A stretch of DNA of 64,000 nt, from contig NC_066835.1 of the NCBI RefSeq assembly GCF_001640805.2, positions 4,023,269 to 4,087,268 on the forward strand, in the 5' to 3' direction. Of this stretch, positions 13,441-27,836 are shown in pieces (the stretch's first letter is position 1; each line of letters starts with the position of its first letter). Source of the stretch: Lates calcarifer. Taxonomy: Eukaryota > Chordata > Actinopteri > Centropomidae. A program made the position numbers and the translations under genes. The notes below the pieces were generated by a model, which ran no database searches, was not told the origin of the DNA, and saw nothing but the letters and a program-made list of their open reading frames with translations.

Positions 13441-16338
13441 GCAATTTATGGGCTTCAACTTTTAAGCTGATGTAGTGAACTTGCTAGTAATTAGTTGTTT
13501 ATCTTAATATCCAGTGTTACAGAGCTCAAGTAGCATTCATTTGGACATTTGTGAAGTTCACACTGTCATTTGTTACATTGTTATTATAAACAATTATTAA
13601 AAATGAATCAATACATTTTTTTGTGAGTTAACTAATACATTAATCAAAGAATTATTTTATCAATATTCCCCAACAAAAGTCCATGAGTCAATTTTCTATC
13701 ATTGTGTTCTTTGCTACTGCTATTTTACTCTGCACCTCATCATCCATTTTCCCTTGCATTACTCACCTTCTCTGTATTTTTGTGGCAACACATCTGAGTG
13801 ACCCAGCGGATGGCATTATTGATTGATTAATCTGCAGTCCTTTTTGAAAATAACCCGTGCTACTTTGATAGCACAGTCTCCAGTAGGTCACCATATCTGA
13901 TTAACCTTTTGTACGTGGCCAAGCTTTTAAAAGCAGGGGGAGACATGAACAGAGCTTCCCTATATTCCGCTCCTATTCTAAGTGATTAAATCAATTGTGA
14001 GTGCTTAGCCTCGCTTCAGGCCCATGCTGTAGGAGCGATAGTGTCGGCCCGCTGAATCTGTGTTCGCTGAGTCACCCCAGCGTGCTCTGCCAAGCACTTA
14101 CCAGATCCCCGGGAAGCATATCAAACCTGGGATTTTATGAAAGAGGATACTGCAGTGAACCACAATGGGGAGCCAGCTTGGTGACAAGATCAACAGGAAG
14201 AAAATGAGAAAAAGGCGATTGAAAGAATACGCGCCTTTGTGAGGATCACTGTGCTTGGTCAAAGCCTGAAGCAGAGGGAACGGCTTGTCCTGCGGGCTAC
14301 TTATACCTCTATGGTCTGGTAGCCTGAGGTCACAAGTTGCTCACGGGCTTGAAGTTGCAAGGAAGTTTGCAATTAATCATCCTACATGGGGCTTAACAAG
14401 GAGATTTGTTCACCATCTTTATTAAAGATATTGAATTACAGAGCGTTTTTCATTTGTGCAGTGGATTTTCCTTCCCTTCTTTATCCTCCCCCATAGGATG
14501 TGATATGTGTGATCAAGTGGCGAGCAAACTGATGGAAAATAATGACTCAGTGTTACCGGACTGGCCTGTGGGCAGAGATTAAGAAAATGAAAAAGAGTTC
14601 ATGGAGTTATTCATGCCGCTCTCCCAGTCTCATTATCGACCACACACCAGAGGGGATGACACTTTGGCTCTGAGCACCTGCATCCTCGCAGCCGCACCAA
14701 CTTTGCCGTGACTACAAACAATATGGGGACGGAGGAAAATTAAAGCTGTAACTGAGGCAGACAGGGGAGCAGTGGCGAGGGGGGGGGGTGGGAAGCTATA
14801 ACGGCGGTGCTTGGAAGGGCTCGTTCACCCTATGGACTGACAGACTGAATGTTGAGTGGAAACCCACACTGGATGTGGGCGTATGTAGCCTTTAAAAACG
14901 TCCAAAAGTTGCTTTTGCAACTGCTCAAACTGTGGATGGAGGTGCATTATGGGAAAGATAATTAAAACATTTTCATGCGAGCTCTCTGGGAGAAGAAGCA
15001 GTAAATTATTAGCTGAAGCACGGGCTTGTACTGTCTCTGTTTACACATTGAACAAAAGAGTCAATGTATGGCTCTTGACTGTGCACATTCTTTTCTTTTC
15101 ACCTTCTCACTTAGTCATTTTGGTGAAAGAACATTTAAATGTGGCTCTAACTTGAGTAGGTGGTTAGTTCTGTATAGGCCACCGTGGCTTAAGATTGAGC
15201 TGCTGCACCAACTCCTCCACACACTACGGAAAGCTTTCTCCCCTGGCATCCGCAGCTTCAAACTGCACATAAATACTCCCAGGTATAGCTGCTGTTATGG
15301 GGTAGCATTCATTCTGCAGATTGGAGTTTTTGTTCTACAAACATTTTTCAGAAACAGAGCTATTCTGGAGGCAGATGGTTCAGTTAGCTCTCAATGTGCA
15401 GAGCTAAGGAAAAACAATGCTTTGTGGAGTTATATGAGCAGCAAACTTAAGTAAAACTTTCGTAGGAATATAAATGAAAATAAGACACCTCTGTTTTTCA
15501 TTTATACGTGAAGCTGTGTAAATATACAAAGCATGGTCACCTCTTCCTCAGCATGCATTAAGTATACTTTCTTTTATGCAAATGCCTCTAATGTGTTTAC
15601 CTATAACAATACCATTCATTCATGCTGTGCACTAAACCAGCCTCAAGTTTTATAACCTGTGTCCTCTGAAGCATCGAGCATTCAGAGATGAAAGATTGCA
15701 TTTGTACACAACTGCAACAGTAGTAACTACAGCATTATTAAGAATTTTGATGGCAATGTTTAGTCACTCACAGAAATTGTTTAAGGCTACGGAAAGATCA
15801 AGGTCTGGTTTTATGCAGAAAACGTTAACAACAACTTCACTAACCTAACTGCTCTGGATGTGAATCCCAGTCTCTGGTGTGGCAGTTGTTCGCTTTGTGC
15901 GCCTGCCCAACCATCCACCCCAACCTCCTCTCTGTGACTCTGCTCTTCCACTTTTCCTCTACATTTAGCTTAAAGCTGAGGCAGCACTGTTTTGGAAAAA
16001 AGTTTCCAACCTGTGACTTTTTACCCAGAGTCAACCACTTTCTTTAGCTTTTAAAGTTGTTTTTTTTTTTTTTTTCTAACTGGCATCATTTCTTTGGTTA
16101 TAAAATATGAAAATGCACTTGCTGTGTCCCTGCTTTTTGTCCCTGTGGGATGATGGGGTGGTACTGTTACCTTTTCAAAAGGTGGAAAGGTTTGTTGTGT
16201 CTCCAGTCTTTGTCAGCACAGCTTATCAGCACATCTCAACTATTTCCAAATCTCTGATGTTGTGTGACCTCTCCTTGCCACACTTCCATTGTGTCCTCAC
16301 AGTAGCTCATTTTTATGGTTCAAATGAGTGAGTGGGTA

Positions 16339-16358
16339 CGTGTGTGTGTGTGTGTGTT
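16339..16358. repeat. Short (GT)n microsatellite
   Basis: About nine GT units after TAC. Confidence 0.9.
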
Positions 16359-18309
16359 TTCTTCTTGTTTTGGCACTGCATGTGTCAGTTACGTAACCCA
16401 ATTTGCTGTAAACTAATAGCGTGACTGTACAGAGACACACAGCAATCACATTTATTAAAAATTACTCATCAGTTTATCATTGTTATTGTGGGAATTTGTT
16501 TCCTGATATGTATCAAGATTGTTTTATCGGCCTGCCCTGGCTGCAAAAAAACAAACAGGTACAGAATATATGGCTAAAGCTGTCTACAGTGTGGAATAGG
16601 TTTTTTATGCCTTTAAACAAATTGAGGAGTAGGAGAGGTTGAACTTGTATTAACCGTTTAACCTCTAGGCCGATATTTCCCAAAACAGAACTAACAGGAG
16701 AGTGAATATATTCAACTTTTATTCACCACATGACCAGAAACATGATTCTAACTGAATGCTAACATGTTAGTCATAGTAACCTTAGGTACTAAGATTATGT
16801 TTTTAGCTTGATGAGCTGTCCTCATGTGGCCAAAAATCAATTAGTGCAGGTTTGACATGTTCGCTTTGAACTCAGTTTGCTTGGCATGCAGTGCTACACT
16901 GTGCTGTTTTGTGAAGATTCTGATGTGTAAGCATGAGGTCAGCCTATAATGCCCCTCACCACATAGCTTCACTGAGACTTGTGTCTTTGCAGAAGTATAA
17001 TTTTTAGTTTGAGCTGAGGGTGACGACAAAATCACCTCAGTCTACTGACCTATTCTCTGACATCTCACAACTAAATCTTAACTCAAAGGCCCACTTAGTT
17101 TCTTTCTTTCACTTACTTACTTTGCAGCTTTCAACTGCATCTGATAGTCTTAATCAACTGATGGAGTTTGCCGCTCAAACAATTACTGCTGCTTCTGCAA
17201 TAGAGCACTTCCATAGACACACTGTAGATAGTTTGTGAACATGTGTGCAACTTTAAATTTGTGAAGGAACTTCTGCAGCTAAAACGACACCACTGCTTTT
17301 CTGATGTTGCCTAGATACCGTAGCTGCAGGCTGGCGCGGCTCATTTGAACTTGGATATTAACAAGCTAACTTGGACAGCTCAACAGTTAGATGGTTATTT
17401 CTTTTCAGCTATAGTGGAAAGAGTCCTAGGTTTAAAGAAGTTAGTATACCTCTTGCCTTTGTAATGGCACTTGACAAAACAAACTGTGGTTCTTTGAAAT
17501 TTCCAACTGAGTTTTAACTTATCAAATTACATAATCTCTGCCTCCAGAACACTTCAACATTTAAGAAATCAAACTGTCAAGTATTAAAGAATGTCACTCC
17601 TCTCCAAAGTACAAGCTATATAGTGGAAAATTCATATTCAGATCTTTTCTCCCTGTAATGAAATCCTTTGCTGTGAAAAAGCAACAAAAGCAAAGTCCCG
17701 TATAAATGATACAGTGGTCTGTGCATCAGCATCTGGGCCAATCCTGCCCAAAAGAAATGCGACAGAATGCGCAGGCTGACACAGACCTCCATCTCCCATG
17801 GTTGCAGCTGCAGCCAGGCTGTCAGGAAGATGAAAATATGCCTGGCTTCATTTAGTGCTGTGGGGATCCTGTGGAGGAAAGGGGCAGGTAGAGCTAATGG
17901 ACTACTCTAGGACACAGCGGGGCTGTCGACTCAGCAACGCCGCCGGCTGTCTCTCCAGGACGCACCATTTTTATGACAATCTCTCTGAGGCCACGGCAGG
18001 TGCGCAGGAGGGCCCAGGAGCCGTCACCTCCACACCCAGATTGTGCAGGACTTACTGTAAACAAAATCCATTTTTCAGGGAATTCCAGATTATGTTAGGA
18101 GCGGCCATGTTGACATAAATCACAAGGGCCGCTTTTTTGTGCGCTAGAAAAAATAACAAGTAGTTTAGTCTGGGATTAAAATACACTCACTGCTTGAATT
18201 TCAGAATGATTTTTCTGAATCAAATCAAGTTTGCTTTGCTTCAAGATATGGCTTTGCCTTAGAGAAGGTTGGTGTTCTTGTTTCAGGACTCAATCCTAAA
18301 CTAAATGAT

Positions 18310-18350
18310 TTGTTAAGATGTTGATTGTTAAGATGTTAAGATTGTTAAGA
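18310..18350. repeat. Short tandem repeat of TTGTTAAGA(TG)
   Basis: Several imperfect head-to-tail copies of a TTGTTAAGATG-like unit. Confidence 0.8.
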
Positions 18351-20893
18351 GTTTTCGCAGTAGATATGTGCGCATATGCAGTAGGAGCAGGTGTATGTTT
18401 GTCTCACTTGCAAATATGCATGTACTGTATTTAGACGCTTGTGTCTGTAATCACACATTTCTGCAGCTATAACCGAGAACTAGATCTATCATGAGCTGTC
18501 GGTCTTGCCGAGCAATAAGAGAGATACAGCAGCTGCACTGATTGACAGAGAGGAAATTGAAGTGTCACATGAAACATGTTAACCATATTTTGCTGTGTGT
18601 TGTCACCCACTGGCACGTTGCCTCAGTCAAGCAACCAGAGCAGGGAAAACAACAACGAGGGTAAAAATTTAAGGGGAGGGAAAGCCGAAATAACAGGGAC
18701 TGTTTCCCAATTACCGTGCAGCTTAACCGCTAGGTAAGACATTGCTGTTTAAGGCATTGTTCCCTCCAGTGTCTTTTATCTTAGAGATGTAGGCCGGTAC
18801 TCCAGCTCTGGGTATATTGTCTGAAAGTAATATTTGACAGCGTTGTCAATGTCAGACCCGCGACCTGAGACGTATGAGCAAATAAGGCTGTGAAAATGAG
18901 AAAAAACAAGGGACTGTGAAGGGTATACATACTCCTCAGGCTGACAGTTCACAGTGTAACACATTGAAGACGTGGCTTTATGTCATCTGAAAGTGAGAAT
19001 CCATTCTCACACCATGGCAGAGGCATGTGTAATGCCTCAGCGCATCACCACCCACTGCACATCATTAGCATGGCAGCTCTGAGTTGAAAAATATAGGAGG
19101 CAGCTGTCCACTGCTGTCATCAAGTTCAACCGGTTCGGGGTCTGAGTTGGAGCTCAGAGCCGGTCAGAATTAAATCGCACCTTAGAGGGATAATGGGTTA
19201 TTTAAATCTGTGCAAAAACATCTGGACTGCTGTTGTGCTGCAACAATGGCAGATAATAGAAAGTGTGTTTACATGAGATTTGGCAACAAAAACTCTCCAT
19301 TAAATGATCACTGTGAAAGTCTGGATGTGAAACACCCCTTTGAAGCACATGCACGCCAACTGTAGGCAGGTGATAATGGGATGGAATCTCAGCAGCTAAA
19401 GGTCACGCACACGTTATGTGTTGTTAACTGTGCTGCTGGTGGAGGATGTACTCCAAATTGTGCAATATAAAATGTGCCAAGAAAACCTTTAAAAGACTAC
19501 TGACTACTGACTCCTAAAATCACTGCCTAAAATATTCTTTATTAAAATCAATTCCCTACCTAGCATCAAACCCGTTCTAAAACATAATGAACTCACCTTT
19601 ACAGCAGGTCAGACTAAACAAGCATGAAACCAGGTAGAGAATTATCCCTGAGTCAAGTTATTTTTTGAGTATCTATATCAGATTCACTAATTTGAAGACA
19701 CTATGTCAAGTGGTGTAATTGAAACAATGTTGATCACAGGCCAGAAAACTGCTTCTAAATACAGTGGTGTTGTTGTGCAGTGCCAAAGCTGTCATTACAC
19801 ATTGTTATGCAAAAACATGGCATATCCTGTTAATGATGATTTCAATATTGCCACAGGCCATTATTCATTGTGCTAAAGTAGCTTTGTTGTAACTGTTGTG
19901 TTTTTATTACCCTGCATTGCAGAGCTTTCAGTGAATAAACTGCATGAGCAAAATGACTACAACACTGTGCAGGAGTGTTAGACAGCCTATAATGAATACA
20001 ATATTGCTGTCAAAACCTGTTTTTGACCGTTGGCATTGCTCCCTCTTCACCTTTTAGCACTGCAACTGGCTTTAAATACAGAAATACAATGCCAAGTTTC
20101 TACAACTTCTACTCCTGGCAGAATTCAACTTTTACACATTCAGACCTGCAACTGCACATTTAACTCATGATGAGAAAAGTTTTACCCTCTATAAAATGCA
20201 GAAGCCAAGTGGCTCAATTGATTTCATGTACAGGAAACCATAAGGTTCTCTTGAAAATGAAATAAGTGGTCACAAAGAAGAATGAGGACAAAAGGTATAT
20301 GAAGAGCCTTAAGTTAGTTTCAACTGTGAACCACTTTTGACCTTAATCAGGGCGAAAAATAATGATTGATTAAACCTGGCAATCAAAAATATCATAATAA
20401 CCAAAAATTATTCTCTGGCATGACACTGAACATCTTGCATGCAATAACAGACTTTTGAGAGATGAGAACAGTAGAACAGTCCATCCTAGCACTGGATTTT
20501 CAAATTTGAAGGCTTTATATATAGTGCTCTAAATGAGGAAGATGGTTAAGGTTGCAACTGAGAATATTTTCAGCCTCTTTAAGATTTTCTGCCTGTTTTA
20601 TATCTGCCGCTGGTTGAATAAAACAAGGCATTTGAAGCAACCACCTTGGATTCAGACAAACAGGAATAAATATGTTAACTATTTTCATTTGACATTGAAC
20701 AATGAATCATCATAATAATGAAAAAAAGTTATAAAGTAATATTTTTATATCATCATGATAGTTTTTATTTGTTGGTCAGGTGTAATCTAATTTTCTGCAT
20801 TATTTCCACCCGTGTGAAGCCAAACCAGTTGGTGTTTTAAACCATTATGCCAATCGAAATAATGGTTTTTATGTACAAATCATGTGCATAAGA

Positions 20894-20950
20894 AAATCTT
20901 ATACAGATCTTATATTTATATAGAAATCTTATATTTATATATTCTCTATA
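20894..20950. repeat. AT-rich short tandem duplication (ATCTTATATTTATATA)
   Basis: Two nearly perfect copies of a TCTTATATTTATATA unit and a partial third. Confidence 0.85.
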
Positions 20951-23900
20951 AATCCTGCATACTGAATTGTTGGATGTGTCTCAAAGTCCCAACCTCAACT
21001 GGCACAACTAGTGTTAGGTAATAGAAAGAGTCACAGTACATCCAATTCAAAGACATTGCTGTCAGCGTGTTGTATTTTTTTATTTATTCTCTTGCACAAC
21101 ACATGAAATTGCTTGTTATCGTGATTCTAGCGTTGCTGCACCTCAGTAACTCAGTAACAGCAGTAAGGCTCCGCTCCTCTTCCTGCTGCTCTTAGCTGCT
21201 ATACTTAGTCCCAGCAGACATCTTACAGTGCTTTGCTCAGAGGAGAGAGAACCAGACATGCACATCTCATTAATTATGTCTCAGTTGAAATATCAGTCCA
21301 GGGCTTCCAGCCATTTGACTAAGGCAGAGGTAATGAAACCCGGTGCACTGAAGCTAAACAAGACAGCGTGGGGACGGAGGGTGGGGCAGGGGTTGCCAGG
21401 TTGCGAAGGAACTAAATCTAAGGCTAAAGCCAGAGCTGAGGTTAAATCAATTTGAGGCTAAAGTTTGGAGGTATAGGGCTGACTGGCTTAGGCTAGGTTT
21501 TCAAAGGAAAACATTGTGGCTTTGGTTTCCACAAGGCTTTAACACACTTCTATAAGAAAGTCATCACCCCAGCTCAAGTAGAACATGACAGTCTGGATAT
21601 TATGTGCTTGAAATCAGCTGAATAATCTAAAACAGAAAACCAGTGATCTGTATCTCCCAATGCAGATAGCCATATCATATCAGCATGTACCATATTTAAA
21701 GCAACAGAGAGCAATGCTTATCAATAAATATTTCCTAAATGCAAAGCATTGAGAAGGTCACGGTCAATTAGAAGTATAAAATAACAGCGATGACATTCAC
21801 GTTGTCACTAAAGGAGAGGGTTCGACCCTCTGGGACCGAGGGACAGATACAGTTGAGACCTACTGCCGCAGCCACATCTGCAGGAAGTCAATGACTGATG
21901 CCAGCAGAGACAACAATGTTTTTGCCTTTGTGCAAATTGAAGAAACATAACCATAAATTTGCAAGCGGCAAATCAATACAGCCTAGACGTGGCCAAGTCC
22001 TGAGAAACATATCCAAGGGAAACCATTCGATAACTCCGATCAGAGATGGACCAGTAGCCTGCTATTAATCTTCCATTACCAGCCACAGGCCAGTGGCCAT
22101 TGTGAACGAGCTCAAGACGTTTAGTGACAGATTCGGCCATTAAAGCTTGCACTGATGTGTATACCTGGCAGTCAGACGGATTTCTCCGTGTATTATTGGT
22201 GCAATCATGACCGTTCATCAGATGTGGTCCATTAGAGTGGTCACGTTACAAAGGGCAGCACCGCAGCCCTTTCCTTCCACCAACATGACTCTATATACTA
22301 TATCACTAGCCACCAGGCAAACATATTCAGTATTTCATCTCATATTGCTTACATGACAGATCATTGATCGAGTGAGTTGGATTTCCAACATTCCCTCCAT
22401 AGAAAGATCTCGGGCTCCTTTTTTACAGTCTGCAGTTTGTATAATAATCTGTAATATATCTATAATAATGCAGTCATTGTAACCTAAAACACTGCTTAGT
22501 TAGGAACAGAAAAAGTGTTTCTCTTTTCATTTTAATGACAAGGACAGGCCTGTGACTATGCTTAATAGTAATGTTCCCATTATGCACAGCAGCATCTCTG
22601 GAGACTACCCTTAAATATGGGACTACTCAATCATGACGAGAGGAACCCATGTTGGAATGAAATGGGTCATACGATACTTTAAATAAATATGATAATGAGG
22701 CAGACACTACCAATTGCCAGGGGGGTTATTTGTGTTATGCGGAGAGAACAGTAGGTAGACTGGAACTGAATAATACTGATACGGTGAAAGTGGAAAGTGG
22801 CCCGCGGCAGCACATGGGAGTTAAGATGGGCTGTGCTTTGCTGTGGTCTGTGTGAATGGGCCTGTCGTGTTATCGTGAAAATTGTTCAGTGTTCATATGC
22901 TGTGCATTGTGTTGAATTAAACATTATAAATAATCTGGTGTTTTTCCTCCTCTTCTCAAGTAAGGTGAAAAAAGTGGCAGCAGACATTAGTTAGTGGTTA
23001 TACCAGACAATATAAGGTTGTATCAGTGAAATAACTACATGTACCGAGTTGAGCAAGGGTGCCTTTGCTTGCTTATGAGTTAGAACTTTTATTTGTAAGA
23101 GGGAGAACGCGTTATTTATTTTTTTGAAAGTGTAAAACCATGGGTAAGATTAAACTAAATCAAATTCCAGGTGTGCACGTGGATTGTTAAAAAAAATCCC
23201 ATACTAAATAGGGTCTAAAACACACCAACATCATAATGCAGACAATTTACTGTTAATACAAAGAAGAAGCAGAAGAGCTGAGGTATTATCAAAGGAAAAA
23301 TATGTCATAGAAGTGATGGTGGATTCTTATGTGAAGCACAGACTTTAATTTCTGCATACGGTGAATTGAAAAACCTGTGGGAAAACTGAATTGGAAATCT
23401 GCCAAGGGCCCCCACTGCTAACTGTAACAACTACCCAAAATGGAAAGGTTATAAGAAAAACATCATAGGACCGAGCCCTGGATTACCACTTTAACTCCGA
23501 AAGAAGAGGCTTTAGACGAGCGCCTTGTGATGAATGGAAAGTGGCTCCTGTAAGTTGGACTCTTCCCTCTCAGCAGGGGTCACAATTATCTCTCACCGGG
23601 CGACCTGAGGAGCTCAGTGGGGGTAATGTACTTCTGACAGTGAGATCTATGACACATATAGTGCAATTTGTCCTACAGTACTGTAGATTCTCCAGCCTCC
23701 AAGGCATTGTTTAAATGAGTAAAAGGAGGAATAAGTCAAGTGTTTGGAGTGATGTCACTTTAGATACATCTATTAGTGTGCCCAGATATTTGGCTTTTAT
23801 TACACATCATATATTGATCGGTGATGTGATCCTGCTCTGATATATGAGGTTTCCCCCCTGACCAGAGGACAGCTGAAGTCTGGAGTGAAATTTTATTTTC

Positions 23901-25162
23901 CGCACATCATATATTTTTAATTAACTATTCTGTTCATAACCTCATTTATCTTACACTTTTGTGTCTTATGAGGCTCAAGACGAGACGAGAGAAGAATAAG
24001 ACGGAATATGTGTCATATATTAGCATAAACACGGACAAACACAAAGATGAGAAACAGCACAAAAGATACAATGTCAAAAAAAAAAATCTCTCAGCAGCAA
24101 CAATACAAAATTATTGATATCAGCCTTCAACACTCATATGGGTTATGAATGCTTATACTGTTACATAATAACAAAATGACTATACAGTTGACTCGCAAGT
24201 GATTCTATAATTACTTGCAGTGCTCCCATCTTTCTATTGTTAAAACTTAATAAAAACTTCATTAACCTAAATAATTTGACAAACTAATGACAGTATACTA
24301 AATTTAAAAAAACTGAGACCGACATGAATACTCCTTTGTTTTTGAACAGATGCTCCAGTAAATGAAGCAGCACTGAAACAGCGACCGAACATAAAGCACA
24401 CAGAAAGGTCCCCTGTGTTTGTCTTTTGTTTTGTAAATCAATGCACTTTCCCTCATTGATTTCAAATACAATACTCCTCGTGCACGCAGCTGTTATGTTA
24501 CAAGGTTACAAGCTCTTTGCTCATGCATGACACCTGCTCTGGCATTTTGTCCCTCAGTTGTGGACTTGGAGTAACGCCGTTAACCTCTCTGAGACTCCAA
24601 CCTGCCTTTGTGTCCTCAGACGCTGGATACAACTGTCAGCACAGGACCTCTAAGACTCTCTAGTCCCCGAAAACAGCTCTGGTTCCTGGCCCTGAAATGC
24701 AATCCACTCCTCTGTGTGTCTCCCTGGATTCCATGTTCTTATCAGCTCCTCCAGGATGAGAAGCTGTCAATACAACAACCACAGAAAAAGAAAACCATTC
24801 CTTCCCCCTGCCTCTCGTATCAACGTGGCCCATCTTCACACAGAACCAAGCCTTGGTCAGACAGCAATTAAAACCCTGGCCCTTCAGTGGAGGGGTGGCC
24901 GCGTGCGAACCACAGATCTATAAACTTGATTTCTATCCATTCACCTCTTGCAGCCTCCCATCGACACACCAGCTCAGGAGGCGTCGACTGTGTGGACTGC
25001 ATGCTCGCTGTAATTACAATCATATTTGCCAGAGATGCATTACATATGACAGAAAAGAATTGAGCTGTGACACTTGTGATCCTGTCACTAATGAATGAGC
25101 TGCCTAATAAATAGCTACAGCTGCAGCAATTGGAATTTTAGCTTTAGTGACAGGGATGCTGT

Positions 25163-25185
25163 AAAAAAAAAAAAAAAAAAAAAAC

Positions 25186-25232
<47 letters not shown>

Positions 25233-25470
25233 CGGGTGTCCTGTTGTATAAAAACTCTCTAGAGAACCAAATGTGTATTTTATCTGCAGCTAAAAATAGT
25301 CGCCAACAAATGCACTATTTCCTCCCATGTGAGTAACATTTGATAAAAACTACAGTGCCCACCTGTCTCAGGAAATTACTAAGCTTTTATTTAAAAAGAA
25401 ATGAAACTGTACATGTGTGACGTGTTTTTAAAGATTTCTGTCTTCAGCAGAAGACAATGGCCCAAGGTCT
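25163..25470 (+). repeat. Uncharacterised dispersed repeat, copy 2, with A22(TA)n(CA)n left edge
   Basis: A run of about 22 A, then (TA)n and (CA)n to 25229, then from about 25266 CCAAATGTGTATTT ... CTAAAAATAGTCGCCAACAA ... AATGAAACTGTACATGTGTG. It is homologous to 10905-11098. The simple repeat sits at the same edge in both copies. Confidence 0.65.
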
Positions 25471-26258
25471 GACTTTGTTGGGCTGATCAGAAAGGACTGT
25501 GAAACAAACACTGTTGTAGTCATTTTATGCTATTTATTGACAGTAAGGAAAGTATAGAATAATGCCAACTTTATCTTATTCAACCCCCCTTTGTTTCATG
25601 GTTTCATCACTTGTCTTTGTCCAAAAACCAGTGGGTTGTTTCAAAATTAAGCTTAAGTGAGACCAAATTCTGCTAGGAGCACAATTTCCCTGAATTTTCT
25701 CCCAGCAAAACATCACAATAAGATTTTAAAGTGCTCAAATGTGACCAAAACAACGAGAATGATAAGTGTTAAAAATGTTGCCTAGAATGAAGTGTTATTT
25801 AATGGATTCAAATGAAGCAGCTTCCTCATCTAGTCTTGTTGAATACTGACATTATTTCTAGGAAAGTCCTGGAACAAGGAAAACTGCACTGCATAATTAT
25901 TTTGGAATAATTATATTTCTTCAAGTATTGTTAAGTTACTAAATGTTTTTTTCAGTATTAAGCAACATGTAAATAACAAGAAACTACAGTTCACTGGTTC
26001 TGCCCAGATAATTTCCGCTCGCAGAACAGCTGTGCCTTTTAAATAAAGGTCTGTATTATTAAAACTCCAATCTGTTGCTTTTGTGAGAGCTGTACACTCC
26101 TCACAGTATGCTACGAGGCCATTGTTTTGTCGATGATATACAAGAAAACAGACTCTATACAATCCCCAAACACTTCCCACAGACTAGCGATGGCTGTGGG
26201 GAGAGAGACAGAGATTTAATAAGCAGACAGACAGACAGACTGACAGAGACACACTTCC

Positions 26259-26314
26259 AGGTCAAACTTTAACAAGCATCTTATTGGGCAAATCCTAGGT
26301 CAAACTTTAACAAG
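26259..26314. repeat. 18-bp direct repeat
   Basis: AGGTCAAACTTTAACAAG occurs at 26259-26276 and again at 26297-26314, 20 bases apart. It lies just right of a short (CAGA)n run. Confidence 0.9.
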
Positions 26315-27469
26315 AGGTGCTGCCAAATGGCACAGTGAAGGAGCATATATGAGCCATCAGTTGGAGTGTCAAACAGACAGCAGCAACAGTATGATTTTAT
26401 TACCAAGGAGAGAGTGTATAACTGGGCTTGTTATGAGCCTTGTATTTCCTGGTTTGACCCCCTGTTTATGGTTTGCCTATAAGACTTAATGAATGTTTTA
26501 CAGCCAATTGCAATAGCAGTGACATGTTAACAGGCTGACAAAAAAAAACAATGTACATGCTGCACCTGGTCGCTGTGCTGTATTAATGTAAATGAGGAGA
26601 TGAGATTTTTTAAGAAGTAGGTATAAAAGCAGTCAGTTGAGACATACAAATTACAAATTGTGTTTTGCATCGTTTTCTATTTTTAAAGACTTTGTTGGCA
26701 TGCCGTAGGAGAGAAAAAAGGGGCACAAGAAACAGGGAGATGTCCCTAAAAACTCTGAACACAATTAGGCTTTAATATCAGGCTCTTAAAATAGAGACGG
26801 GAGACACAGCGAAGCAAGCAGCCCAGCAGGACACGAGGAAAGGTCTCTTGGCACTGGTGGTAAATGAGCATCCATCTCTCCTCCTCTCTCAGTACATTAC
26901 AGGATAACTTTTCCTGCTCCAAAAACCCAGAAAATGCACTTAACTTTCATTTACTGATATCCCACCGCCCTCACTCATTAAAGATTCATGTCCACTGCCA
27001 CCAAAGCCTGTGCCTTCTTTTTCTGTTTTCAAAAGGTGAGCAGGATATTTAATACTTAACGCTCCAAAGAAGATTAATGCTTTTCATGGTTTCTTATGAA
27101 AGAATGATGACGTCTGGAAACATTTTGTTTCTTTCCATTATATCAAAATGACGATTATACAGTGGCTTCAGAAAGTATTCAGACCCGCTCATTTTTTGCT
27201 CACTTTATTGTGTTGTAGATATAATTTTAAAAAGATCAAACTACAATTTTGCCCATCAGTCTACACTCAGTAATCCATTATGACAAAATGAAAACACTTT
27301 TTTGCAAATTCATTAAAAATCAAAAACTGAAATCTCTCATTTTCTAAAGTATTCAGCACTTAATTCAGCACTTACAGTTGGACTTTTCTTGGGCTGGATT
27401 TGGGCATTTTGTCTCATTCTTCCTGGCAGATGAGAAGCATCTGTTAACTTCCATCTGCCAGTCACTATA

Positions 27470-27645
27470 TATTTTTGTACTTTGTTCCTTGCTTTGCCCT
27501 TTTTAATCCTCTTGTTTTTTTATTTATTTGTTTTTCTTATTCATTAATGTCTGAACACTGGGGGTCCACGAGAGACGGCATTCTGTATGTCCTGAACATA
27601 TAGCAGGTTTGACGATAAACTTAACTTTGACTTTTTGACTTTGAG
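27470..27645 (+). mobile_element. Probable 3' end of a CR1/L2/Rex-type non-LTR retrotransposon nested in the Tc1 element
   Basis: The Tc1 homology stops near 27447 and resumes near 27648. The insert includes a T-rich stretch, then 'gtctgaacactgg...' and 'cctgaacata', and finishes with a GATAAACTTAACTTTGACTT-like tail repeating TTTGACT. A terminal ACTTTGACTTTGACT tail after a GATAAA-like motif is characteristic of 3' ends of several fish CR1-clade LINEs. No reverse transcriptase sequence is left, consistent with 5' truncation. The exact left limit is unclear. Confidence 0.5.
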
Positions 27646-27836
27646 ATCAGAGGCAGGTTTTCTTCAAGGACCTCTCTGGTTGTATTTATATTTCTCTCAA
27701 TTATGACCAGTCTCCCTGTCCCTGCTGCTGAGAAGCGCCTCCATGAGATGATGCCACCACTACGCTTTGCCATAGAGATGGTATTAGCCAGGTGATGAGC
27801 AGTGCTTGATGTTAGCCAGTTTTGTCTCATCCTCAT
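27640..27836 (-). pseudogene. Tc1 transposase fragment
   Basis: The minus-strand translation contains GGIISWRRFSAAGTGRLVII followed by an EENL motif. This corresponds to the Tc1 transposase segment usually read as GGGSIMLWGCFSAAGTGRLV, which lies between the first and second catalytic aspartates of the DD34E core. Neither catalytic aspartate motif (WSDE or DNDPKH) is present in the open segment, and the frame is broken on both sides. It is a dead remnant inside the element at 27160-28465. The homology is from recalled family consensus, not a search. Confidence 0.75.

Noticed and set aside
15026..15454. 142-codon plus-strand open frame
   Set aside because: No recognisable domain, no splice-site support, and composition like the surrounding AT-rich DNA.
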